Position numbers and translations under genes: made by a program. A DNA stretch of 64,000 bases, from assembly GCF_050632385.1 (NCBI RefSeq), contig NZ_CP192599.1, positions 4,712,001 to 4,776,000 of the forward strand, given 5' to 3'. How positions within the stretch are numbered: position 1 is the first letter of the stretch; every line of letters begins with the position of its first letter. The notes under the pieces are model-generated. The model was not told the DNA's origin and did no database searches. It was given only the letters and a program-made list of their open reading frames with translations. The stretch comes from Humitalea sp050632385. Its GTDB lineage: Bacteria > Pseudomonadota > Alphaproteobacteria > Acetobacterales > Acetobacteraceae. This document shows, in pieces, positions 28,488-35,643 of the stretch.

Positions 28488-29583
28488 ACTGGAATCCGAC
28501 GCCTACCAGGATGCCCGCCGCCAGATGGCAGTGTGCAATGCCTGCCGCTACTGCGAGGGCTATTGCGCCGTCTTCCCCGCCATGGCGATGCGGCGCGATT
28601 TCGAGAAGGCCGACCTGACCCACCTGGCCAACCTCTGCCACGGCTGCAAGGGCTGTTACCACGCCTGCCAATACGCGCCGCCGCATGAGTTTGGTATCAA
28701 CATCCCGGCGACTTTTGCCACGGTCCGGCAGGAGAGCTACGCCGAATACGCCTGGCCCCCGGTGATGGGAAAAGTGTTCGAACGCAACGGGACTTTGGTG
28801 ACGGGTCTTGCGACACTCGGCGTGACCCTGGCGCTGGTGCTGGCGGTGCTGTTGCGCGATCCGGCGGTGTTGTTTTCGGCGCAGACGGGCACCGGGGCCT
28901 TCTTCCGCGTGATCCCGCTGTGGCTGATCAACCTGCTGGCGGGCGGCACCTTCGCCTTTTCGATTGTCGCCATGTCGATGGGGGCCTGGCGCTACTGGCG
29001 CGGCACGGGCGGCATGGGCGGGCCGATGACGCCGGCGCCGGTCGTCGATGCGGGCTTCGATATCCTGACCCTGCGGAACCTCGGCGGCGGCGGGCATGGC
29101 TGCAACGACCTGGACGACAGCTTCGCCCAGCATCGCCGCTGGCTGCACCAGGCGATGTTCTACGGCTTCATGCTGTGCTTCGCGGCGACCACGGTCGGCG
29201 CGATCTACCACCACGTGTTCGGCTGGAAATCGCCGCATGCCTTCCTGACGCTGCCGGTGCAACTGGGCACCTGGGGCGGCGTGCTGCTGTGCATCGGCAC
29301 CGCGGGGCTGATCGTGGTGAAGACCGTCACCGACCCCATTCCCGTGGCGCGCAAGCTGATGGGCGGCGAGTACGCGATGCTGGGGCTGTTGTTCCTGATC
29401 GGCGCCACCGGGCTGCTGCTGCTGGTGGTGCGCCACACCGGCGCCATGGGCATCATGCTGTCCATCCACTTCGGCCTGGTGCTGTCGCTGTTCGTGGCCT
29501 TGCCCTATTCGAAAATGGTGCACGGCATCTACCGCGGCATCGCGCTGATGCGGAACGCGCGGGAAGTGCGGGCGGCGGTGTAG
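28474..29583 (+). CDS. tcuB: Tricarballylate utilisation Fe-S/membrane electron carrier
   Basis: A 369-residue protein that reoxidises TcuA flavin and passes electrons to the quinone pool. The N-terminus has two four-cysteine clusters: CNACRYCEGYCAVFP near residue 22 and CHGCKGCYHACQYAPP near residue 57. Five to six transmembrane helices follow with histidines suitable for heme (LHQAMFYGFMLC, YHHVFGWKSPH, SIHFGLVLSLF). The ATG at 28474 has AAGGAG 9 nt upstream and lies within the end of tcuA. A multi-hairpin repeat starts a few bases after the stop. Confidence 0.9.
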   Translation: MSGTELESDAYQDARRQMAVCNACRYCEGYCAVFPAMAMRRDFEKADLTHLANLCHGCKGCYHACQYAPPHEFGINIPATFATVRQESYAEYAWPPVMGKVFERNGTLVTGLATLGVTLALVLAVLLRDPAVLFSAQTGTGAFFRVIPLWLINLLAGGTFAFSIVAMSMGAWRYWRGTGGMGGPMTPAPVVDAGFDILTLRNLGGGGHGCNDLDDSFAQHRRWLHQAMFYGFMLCFAATTVGAIYHHVFGWKSPHAFLTLPVQLGTWGGVLLCIGTAGLIVVKTVTDPIPVARKLMGGEYAMLGLLFLIGATGLLLLVVRHTGAMGIMLSIHFGLVLSLFVALPYSKMVHGIYRGIALMRNAREVRAAV

Positions 29584-29587
29584 TTCG

Positions 29588-29800
29588 GGTCGGGCGGGAC
29601 TTGAGGAGGGCTTCGCCCCCCTCAAACTCCCCCCACCAGGGGCCGCCGCCCCTGGACCGACGGGGTTATTGGTAAAGGAAAGGGAGGGGCGTCAAAGGCG
29701 TGCCATCGATCAGGGATGCTCCCCGCCCCTCCCTTTCCTTTACCAAATAGCGCGGGTTCCAAGGGCCCGCCGGCCCTTGGTGGGGGAGGTCTGGAGGGGG
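29588..29800 (+). repeat. Multi-hairpin interspersed element, copy B, left part (interrupted by IS)
   Basis: This copy contains hairpin 1 (stem TTGAG/CTCAA with TTCG-type apex), hairpin 2, a central stem with perfectly complementary 22-nt arms (29669-29690 and 29725-29746; arm begins TTGGTAAAGGAAAG), hairpin 4 of the CCAAGGGCC variant, and the first half of hairpin 5. The element stops at 29800, where the insertion sequence begins. The missing end is at 31087-31119. Confidence 0.88.
29795..29800. repeat. Target-site duplication (left), AGGGGG
   Basis: AGGGGG at 29795-29800 directly abuts the TGTTCAG end of the IS and is repeated at 31087-31092 beyond the other end. Confidence 0.8.
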
Positions 29801-31086
29801 TGTTCAGACCGGAGACATCCCTGACGCCTGTTCGGAGACATGCTTGACGCTTTTGGGCTTGGTTTCTCGGGAGAGGGACGATGCCCTGGAAGGCGTTATC
29901 TGTGATCGACACCCGTCGGGAGTTCGTCCGTCTGGCCAGCGTCGGCGATGTCAGCGTGGCGGCGTTATGCCGTCGCTTTGGCATCAGCCGGCAGAGCGGT
30001 TTCACCCTGTTGCGGCGTCACCGCGAGACAGGCGATGCGGGCCTCGTGGAGCGCTCGCGCCGGCCGCATGACAGCCCCAGGCGGGTGGCGCCCGAGATCG
30101 AGGCGCAGCTGCTTGCCCTGCGCGCGGCGCACCCGCGCTGGGGCGGGCGCAAGCTGGCGCGGCGGCTGCGCGACCTGGGCGTGGAGGGGGTGCCGGCGCC
30201 ATCGACGGTGACGCAGGTGCTGCGCCGTGCCGGCCAGATCGACCCGATCGAGGCCGAGCGGCATCGCGCCCTGACCCGCTTTGAACGCCCAGCCCCGAAC
30301 GAGCTGTGGCAGATGGACTTCAAGGGCCACATCCCGGCCGGCAGCCGGCGCTGCCACCCGCTGACCGTGCTGGACGATCATTCGCGCTACGCCCTGGGCA
30401 TCGCCGCCTGTGCTGGCGAGACGCTGATCGAGGTCCAGGGTCGGCTGACCGCGCTGTTCCGCCGCTATGGCCTGCCCGGCGCCATCCTGTGCGACAATGG
30501 CTCACCCTGGGGCGCCACGGGCCATACCGGCAGGCTGGCGGTGCAGCGCAGCGCCTTCGAGGTCTGGCTGATGCGGCTGGGCGTGGCGACCCTGCATGGG
30601 CGGCCGCGGCATCCGCAGACCCAAGGCAAGGACGAGCGGTTCCACCGCACGCTGGATGTGGAGGTGCTGCAGGGCCGGCGCTTCGCCGACCTGGACGACT
30701 GCCAGGCGGCGTTCAACGCCTGGCGGCCAGTCTACAACGAACAGCGCCCGCATGAGGCGCTGGGCATGGACGTGCCGGCGAGCCGCTACCGGCCCAGCAG
30801 CCAGGGCTTTCCCGAGGTGCTGCCGACGCCCGACTACTACCAGACCGACCTGGTGCGCCGGGTGCGGCCGAATGGCTGCTTCAAGCTGCATGGCAGGATG
30901 GTCGGGCTGTCGCAGGCCTTCGCCGGGCTGGACATCGCGCTGCGTGCGACGGGGCGGGATGGCGTGCTGAGCCTGCACTTCATGCGCTTCAGGCTGGGTG
31001 AGGTGGACATCACCGGGCCAGAAACGATAATCGGACCCGTCAGGGATGTCTCCGAACACCCGTCAAGCATCTCTCCGGTCTGAACA
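29801..31086 (+). mobile_element. IS481-family insertion sequence, complete
   Basis: A 1,286-bp element with one transposase gene. Terminal inverted repeats of about 48 bp start TGTTCAGACCGGAGA at both ends. Each end contains two related sub-repeats of the form (C/T)GGAGA-CAT-nC-n-TGACG, one starting at the tip and one about 20 bp inside. It is flanked by 6-bp direct repeats AGGGGG. It has inserted into hairpin 5 of a multi-hairpin repeat. Removing it with one target copy restores a good hairpin. Complete ends and open reading frame suggest recent activity. Confidence 0.9.
29881..31083 (+). CDS. IS481 family DDE transposase
   Basis: A 400-residue transposase. The helix-turn-helix region is VAALCRRFGISRQSGFTLLRR near residue 25, followed by SRRPHDSPRRVAPEIEAQLL and PRWGGRKLARRL, typical of IS481. 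The DDE catalytic residues lie in WQMDFKGH, LCDNGSPWG and KDERFHRTLDVEVL. The last codons and the TGA at 31081-31083 are inside the right inverted repeat, so the element's end encodes the protein's C-terminus. No frameshift or internal stop is seen. Confidence 0.93.
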   Translation: MPWKALSVIDTRREFVRLASVGDVSVAALCRRFGISRQSGFTLLRRHRETGDAGLVERSRRPHDSPRRVAPEIEAQLLALRAAHPRWGGRKLARRLRDLGVEGVPAPSTVTQVLRRAGQIDPIEAERHRALTRFERPAPNELWQMDFKGHIPAGSRRCHPLTVLDDHSRYALGIAACAGETLIEVQGRLTALFRRYGLPGAILCDNGSPWGATGHTGRLAVQRSAFEVWLMRLGVATLHGRPRHPQTQGKDERFHRTLDVEVLQGRRFADLDDCQAAFNAWRPVYNEQRPHEALGMDVPASRYRPSSQGFPEVLPTPDYYQTDLVRRVRPNGCFKLHGRMVGLSQAFAGLDIALRATGRDGVLSLHFMRFRLGEVDITGPETIIGPVRDVSEHPSSISPV

Positions 31087-31119
31087 AGGGGGCGAAGCCC
31101 TCTCCAGAATCCGCCCGCA
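31087..31119 (+). repeat. Target duplication and remainder of multi-hairpin element copy B
   Basis: AGGGGG (31087-31092, the second target copy) followed by cgaagccctctccag, the distal half of hairpin 5, and a terminal GAATCCGCCCGC corresponding to the element end. It joins with 29588-29800 to make a full copy. Confidence 0.85.
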
Positions 31120-31135
31120 CAAGACTGGCGCCCCG

Positions 31136-31417
31136 TCAGCGCACGCCCACGCGGTTCACCGGGCCGCCCAGGTTGGCGCCGCCCACGCCGGGTGCCCCAA
31201 CGCCGGGCACACCAACGCCAGGTGCCACGCCCACCCCCGGCGCGCCAACGCCCGGGGTCACGGCGCGGCGTGCCGCTGCCCGTGGGGCAGCCGCCGGGCG
31301 CGCGACGCAGCCGACCGGCACGCCGGGGCCGTTGCAATAGACCACCGCCTGGGCCGGCGACGGGGATACGGCCGCAAGGCCGCCGGCAAGGGTCATGATC
31401 GAAAGCAAGGCGCGCAT
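31136..31417 (-). CDS. Small secreted Gly/Pro/Val-repeat protein
   Basis: A 93-residue protein with a Sec signal (MRALLSIMTLAGGLAAVSPSPAQA), a short Cys pair in VVYCNGPGVPVGCVARP, then low-complexity repeats of PGVGAPGVGV/APGVGVPGVGAPGVGG. The repeat could form an extended elastin-like tail. Function unknown. The ATG at 31417 is preferred over 31426 because AAAGGA is about 9 nt upstream of it and would abut the other. It is convergent with tcuAB across repeat B and the IS. Confidence 0.65.
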   Translation of the reverse strand: MRALLSIMTLAGGLAAVSPSPAQAVVYCNGPGVPVGCVARPAAAPRAAARRAVTPGVGAPGVGVAPGVGVPGVGAPGVGGANLGGPVNRVGVR

Positions 31418-31497
31418 GGTGTGCATTCCTTTGGTTGCGGCGTAACGCGGGCAGCCAGGGATCATCCTCCCGTTCGGCAAAATCTTACAGCCCCGAA

Positions 31498-31794
31498 TCA
31501 GGACACCGAGTTCAGGTGGCTCAGGCAGCCCCCGGCCGCTTCGGCGGCGGGGCGGGCCACGTCGCGCGTCATGAACCCGGCCATGACCAGGCTGCGCGCG
31601 GCCGATCGCAGCGCGTCGGGGATCGCCGTGCCACTGGTCACGGTCGGCAGCGCCCGGTCGTAGAGGGTCTTGCCGGCCGCCGGCAGCGCCGCGGCGCAGC
31701 GGTCGGCGATGCTCCGGTCGGCCAGGGCAGGCCCGGCGGCGAGCCAAAGCCCAAGCACGGCGGCGGAGAGCAATCGAAGGTCAGGTCCCGGCAT
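31498..31794 (-). CDS. Conserved hypothetical secreted protein
   Basis: A 98-residue protein with a signal peptide (LRLLSAAVLGLWLAAGPALA). The mature part has two cysteines (ADRCAAALPAAG and EAAGGCLSHL) that could form a disulfide, with helical character between. I do not recognise a characterised family. It is followed 80 nt later by the Gly/Pro-repeat protein on the same strand and is divergent from argJ. The start at 31794 gives a proper signal peptide. Confidence 0.55.
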   Translation of the reverse strand: MPGPDLRLLSAAVLGLWLAAGPALADRSIADRCAAALPAAGKTLYDRALPTVTSGTAIPDALRSAARSLVMAGFMTRDVARPAAEAAGGCLSHLNSVS

Positions 31795-31963
31795 GGCATT
31801 CACCCATCTGGCCGCTGATCTTGTCGGGCGACGCGATGACGCCAAACCGCACACCGGCCGCCCCCCATGCGGCCGAACCTTCCACCAAGCCCTTAACGGC
31901 GCCCCCCTTGGCGGGAACTGCTGCGCGCGCGACAACGCCGCGACCTGCTTTGAGGATACGCCG

Positions 31964-33205
31964 ATGGCTGCCAAGGCCCTGCCCGTCTCGCCGCTCCTGG
32001 TTCCGATGCCCGAGGTGCCGCCCATCGCCGGCGTCGCCATCGGCATCGGCGCGGCGGGCATCCGCTATGCCACGCGCGAAGACGTCACGATGATGACCTT
32101 CCCCGCCGGCACCACGGTCGCGGGGGTGTTCACCAAGAATCTCTGCCCGGGCGCGCCGGTGGATTGGTGCCGCGCGGCGCTGAAGGGTGGCAAGGCGCGG
32201 GCGCTGGTGGTCACCGCCGGCAATTCCAACGTCTTCACGGGCAAGGCGGGGAAGCAGACCTGCGTGGACACCGCCGCCGCGATGTCGGGGCTGCTGGGCT
32301 GCAAGCCGCGTGAGGTGTTTCTCTGCTCGACCGGCGTGATCGGTGAAAAGCTGCCGACCGAAAAGCTGACCGCCGCCTTGCCCGCGGTCTTCGCCGGGCT
32401 GGACGCCAACCGCTGGCCCGAAGCCGCCCGCGCGATCATGACGACCGACACCTTCCCCAAGGCATCCGTGCGGAAAGTCATGCTGGGCGGGGCCGAGGTC
32501 ACCATCGCCGGCATCGCCAAGGGCAGCGGGATGATCGCGCCGGACATGGCGACGATGCTGTGCTTCATCGCGACCGATGCGAAGCTGCCGGCCCCGGTGT
32601 TGCAGGCGGCGCTGAAGGCGGGGGTCGATACCTCCTTCAACCGCACCACGGTGGATTCCGACACCTCGACCAGCGACACCGTGCTGGTCTTCGCCACCGG
32701 CCAGGCCAAGCACGCCAAGATCGCCGCCGATGCCCCCGCCAGCGCCGTAAAAGCCTTCCGCGCGGCGCTGGCCGACCTGTTGCTGGACCTGGCGTTGCAG
32801 GTCGTGCGTGACGGCGAAGGCGCGCAAAAACTGATCCGCATCGACGTGACCGGCGCCGTCACCGCCAAGTCGGCCCATCGCATCGCGATGTCGATCGCCA
32901 ATTCGCCCCTGGTCAAAACCGCCATCGCCGGTGAGGACGCCAATTGGGGCCGCATCGTCATGGCCGTCGGCAAGGCGGGCGAGCCGGCCGACCGCGACCG
33001 CCTGTCGGTCGGCGTCGGCGGCACCTGGATGGCGCGTGAGGGGGAGATCGTCGCCGGCTACGACGAGGCCCCCGTGGTCGCCCATATGCGCGGGCGGGAG
33101 ATCGATATCGCCGTGGACATCGGCCTCGGCAACGGCAAATCCACCGTGTGGACCTGCGATTTGACGCATGGCTACATCGACATCAACGGGTCCTACCGGT
33201 CCTGA
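31964..33205 (+). CDS. argJ: Bifunctional ornithine acetyltransferase/N-acetylglutamate synthase
   Basis: A 413-residue ArgJ. The self-cleavage site is in MIAPDMATMLCFIATDAKL, where the precursor splits at the Ala-Thr bond and the new N-terminal Thr is the nucleophile. Other signatures are TAGNSNVFTGKAG and the C-terminal GANWGR-type GEDANWGRIVMAVGKAG. It transfers acetyl from N-acetylornithine to glutamate in arginine synthesis. The ATG at 31964 has GAGGAT upstream. An acetylornithine deacetylase-like gene also occurs at 60.7 kb, so both linear and cyclic routes might exist. Confidence 0.95.
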   Translation: MAAKALPVSPLLVPMPEVPPIAGVAIGIGAAGIRYATREDVTMMTFPAGTTVAGVFTKNLCPGAPVDWCRAALKGGKARALVVTAGNSNVFTGKAGKQTCVDTAAAMSGLLGCKPREVFLCSTGVIGEKLPTEKLTAALPAVFAGLDANRWPEAARAIMTTDTFPKASVRKVMLGGAEVTIAGIAKGSGMIAPDMATMLCFIATDAKLPAPVLQAALKAGVDTSFNRTTVDSDTSTSDTVLVFATGQAKHAKIAADAPASAVKAFRAALADLLLDLALQVVRDGEGAQKLIRIDVTGAVTAKSAHRIAMSIANSPLVKTAIAGEDANWGRIVMAVGKAGEPADRDRLSVGVGGTWMAREGEIVAGYDEAPVVAHMRGREIDIAVDIGLGNGKSTVWTCDLTHGYIDINGSYRS

Positions 33206-34170
33206 TCCCCTTCGCTCCCCTTGCCACCGCGCGGCTGCTGCTGCGCCCGCTGCGGGCGGAGGATGCGGCCGCGCTGCACCGGCTGGTCAACGACTGGGAT
33301 GTGGCGAAGAACCTGGCGCATGTGCCGTTTCCCTATCCGCGCGACCTGGCCGATGGCTGGATCGCCGATACGCAGGAACGGCTGGACAAGGGCGTCGGCT
33401 ATTCGCTCGCGATCGAACAGGATGGCGCGCTGGTCGGTTGCGCCGGGCTGACGCTGAAGGGGGATGAGGCGGAGCTCGGCTATTGGATCGGCCGGCGGTT
33501 TTGGGGCCAGGGCATCGCCGCCGAGGCCGCCGGGCGCCTGGCCACCTGGGCGCTGGCCACGCTGCCGCTGCGCCGCCTGCACGCGCAGGCCCTGCCCGAC
33601 AACGCCCGCAGCATCGCCGTGCTGCGCCGCATCGGTTTCCAGGATGATGGGGAGGGTGAGGCGGAATTCGTCTCCCGCGGCGGCGCCATGCGGGTGCTGC
33701 GCTTTGTCGCGACCCGCGACAGCCTGCCGCTGCCCGAAGCGCCCGCGCCGGTGGCGGAAGCGGCCGCCGCGTCCAGAATCCTGCTGGTCGCGGCCTGCGC
33801 GCTGATCGACACCGACGGTCGCGTGCTGCTGGCGCGCAGGCCGGAGGGCAAGGCGCTGGCCGGCCTGTGGGAATTCCCCGGCGGCAAGGTGCACCCCGGC
33901 GAAACCCCCGAAGCGGCGCTGATCCGGGAGTTGCACGAGGAACTGGGCATCGACGTGACCGAGGCCTGCCTTGGCCCCTTCACCTTTGCCAGCCACGCCT
34001 ATCCGGGCTTCCATCTGCTGATGCCGCTGTACCTGTGCCGGCGCTGGACCGGCACGGTGACGGGGCGCGAGGGCCAGGCCCTGGCCTGGGTGCGGCCGCA
34101 GAAACTGTCGGACTATCCCATGCCGCCCGCCGATGTGCCGCTGGTCGCGTTGCTGCGCGATTTTCTCTGA
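33148..34170 (+). CDS. GNAT acetyltransferase-NUDIX hydrolase fusion
   Basis: A two-domain protein. The N-terminal GNAT domain (TARLLLRPLRAEDAAALHRL ... ELGYWIGRRFWGQGIAAEAA) is of the RimJ/RimL type. From about residue 205 a NUDIX domain follows with a full Nudix box, GKVHPGETPEAALIRELHEELGI, as in MutT-like 8-oxo-dGTP diphosphatases. The start is unclear. No ATG precedes the conserved part. GTG at 33148 gives an overlap of 58 nt with argJ. A CTG at 33202 would give a 4-nt CTGA overlap and fits the domain boundary better. It is co-transcribed with argJ and the CinA-domain gene. Confidence 0.82.
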   Translation: MDLRFDAWLHRHQRVLPVLIPFAPLATARLLLRPLRAEDAAALHRLVNDWDVAKNLAHVPFPYPRDLADGWIADTQERLDKGVGYSLAIEQDGALVGCAGLTLKGDEAELGYWIGRRFWGQGIAAEAAGRLATWALATLPLRRLHAQALPDNARSIAVLRRIGFQDDGEGEAEFVSRGGAMRVLRFVATRDSLPLPEAPAPVAEAAAASRILLVAACALIDTDGRVLLARRPEGKALAGLWEFPGGKVHPGETPEAALIRELHEELGIDVTEACLGPFTFASHAYPGFHLLMPLYLCRRWTGTVTGREGQALAWVRPQKLSDYPMPPADVPLVALLRDFL

Positions 34171-34182
34171 GGGACCGCCGCC

Positions 34183-34959
34183 ATGAACCCCACCGCCTGC
34201 CTGCTGATCATCGGCAATGAGGTGCTGTCCGGCCGCACCCGCGACGCCAACCTGCAATTCCTGGCGACCCGCCTGGGCGAGCGGGGCATGCCGCTGCGCG
34301 AGGTGCGGGTGATCCCCGACGTGCCGGACACGATCATCGATACGGTGAACGAGGTGCGGCAAAAGTTCGACCATGTCTTCACCACCGGCGGCATCGGGCC
34401 GACGCATGACGACATCACATCCGAATGCATCGCCCGCGCCTTTGGCGTGCCCTGGGAGGTGCATGAGGAAACCCGCGCGCTGATGGCGGCCGACTACGCC
34501 AGCCGCACACCGCCGGTGCAGTTGAACGCGGCCCGGCTGCGCATGGCGACCCTGCCGCGGGGTGCGGTGCCGATCCGCAACCCCGCGACCACGGCGCCGG
34601 GGTTCAGCATGGGCAATGTGCATGTGATGGCCGGCGTGCCGCGCATCATGCAGGCGATGTTCGACGCGCTGGCACCGTCCCTGCCGCGTGGCGAACCTGT
34701 GCTGTCCCGCGCGGTGCATGCGCTGGGCGTCTACGAAGGCCAGATCGCCGCGGGGCTGGAAGCCATCCAGCAGCGGTTCGCCGAGATCGACATCGGGTCC
34801 TACCCCTTCTACCGCGCCGATGCGCCGGGGGGCGGCGGGGTGGCGCTGGTCGCCAAGGGGACCGAGGCGGCGGTGCTGGATGCGGCGGCGGCGGCGATCA
34901 CCGAGATGCTGGCCGGGATGGGCGTGGCGCCGATCGCGGGTGAGCCGACGACGCCCTGA
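34183..34959 (+). CDS. CinA-like molybdopterin-binding domain protein
   Basis: A 258-residue protein of the MoCF/CinA N-terminal domain family: CLLIIGNEVLSGRTRDANLQFLA at the start and VFTTGGIGPTHDDITSECIA near residue 68. It has no C-terminal nicotinamide-nucleotide amidase domain, so it is the short alphaproteobacterial form. Related proteins act in pyridine nucleotide repair (ADP-ribose pyrophosphatase activity). It follows the NUDIX fusion by 12 nt, and both domains point to nucleotide clean-up. Confidence 0.85.
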   Translation: MNPTACLLIIGNEVLSGRTRDANLQFLATRLGERGMPLREVRVIPDVPDTIIDTVNEVRQKFDHVFTTGGIGPTHDDITSECIARAFGVPWEVHEETRALMAADYASRTPPVQLNAARLRMATLPRGAVPIRNPATTAPGFSMGNVHVMAGVPRIMQAMFDALAPSLPRGEPVLSRAVHALGVYEGQIAAGLEAIQQRFAEIDIGSYPFYRADAPGGGGVALVAKGTEAAVLDAAAAAITEMLAGMGVAPIAGEPTTP

Positions 34960-35019
34960 CGGGCTGCAACCCTGCGGCAGCCGCCGCGTTTCCATCGGAA
35001 CGGCCGCCGTCGCGGCCCG

Positions 35020-35634
35020 ATGGAGGGCAGCGCCTTGGTCCACCCCGGTTTCACCCGCAACGTGCTGCTGGGCCTGCTGACCGCGGCGGTGCTCAGCCTG
35101 CCCCTGGTCGCCTTTGGCCAAACGCCGGCGCCGGTGGTGCCGGCCGAGGTCGTGCCGGCGACCCCTGCCCCGCCCGACCAACCCGTTCCGGCCGCGCCGA
35201 TCCCCGATGCGACCGGCATCACGCCGCAAGGCATGATGGGCGTGACGCCGGCGCAGCCTGACGTGCCCGCGACGCCGAACCCGCCAGCCGCACCCGCGCC
35301 TGGCCAACCCGCTGCTGCCGCGCCTGTCGCGGCCGAACCGGGCCTGCGGGAGGTGCGGCGCGCCAGCCTGATGATCGGGGCGGCGGTGCATGGCGGCGAT
35401 GACGCCAGGATCGGCACGATTTCCGATGTCATCCTGCCGCAGCGTGGCGGCGTGCCGGTCGTGGTGCTGACGCTCGGCGGCGTCCTGGGGGTTGGCGGGC
35501 GGATTGTTGCGCTGCCGGCGGACCGCCTGCTGCAATCGCCGCCGGATGGGCGATGGGTGCTGCCGGGGGCGACGGCCGAGACCCTGGCGGCGCTGCCGAC
35601 CTTTGCGTTCGGCGGGCCGGCGCCGCGTCAATAA
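35020..35634 (+). CDS. Exported PRC-barrel domain protein
   Basis: A 204-residue protein with a signal peptide (NVLLGLLTAAVLSLPLVAFGQ), a long Pro/Ala-rich linker (about residues 35-105) and a C-terminal PRC-barrel domain (ASLMIGAAVHGGDDARIGTI through GGRIVALPADRLL). Exported PRC-barrel proteins are common and uncharacterised in alphaproteobacteria. A TTG at 35035 with GGAGGGC 6 nt upstream is a rival start to the ATG at 35020. It is convergent with the YjbH-type gene. Confidence 0.75.
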   Translation: MEGSALVHPGFTRNVLLGLLTAAVLSLPLVAFGQTPAPVVPAEVVPATPAPPDQPVPAAPIPDATGITPQGMMGVTPAQPDVPATPNPPAAPAPGQPAAAAPVAAEPGLREVRRASLMIGAAVHGGDDARIGTISDVILPQRGGVPVVVLTLGGVLGVGGRIVALPADRLLQSPPDGRWVLPGATAETLAALPTFAFGGPAPRQ

Positions 35635-35643
35635 GCCAGCCGG

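Noticed and set aside
29588..29800. Multi-hairpin element as a non-autonomous derivative of the nearby IS481-type element
   Set aside because: The termini share no sequence with the IS ends (TGTTCAGACCGGAGA), and no target duplications were recognised around the repeats.
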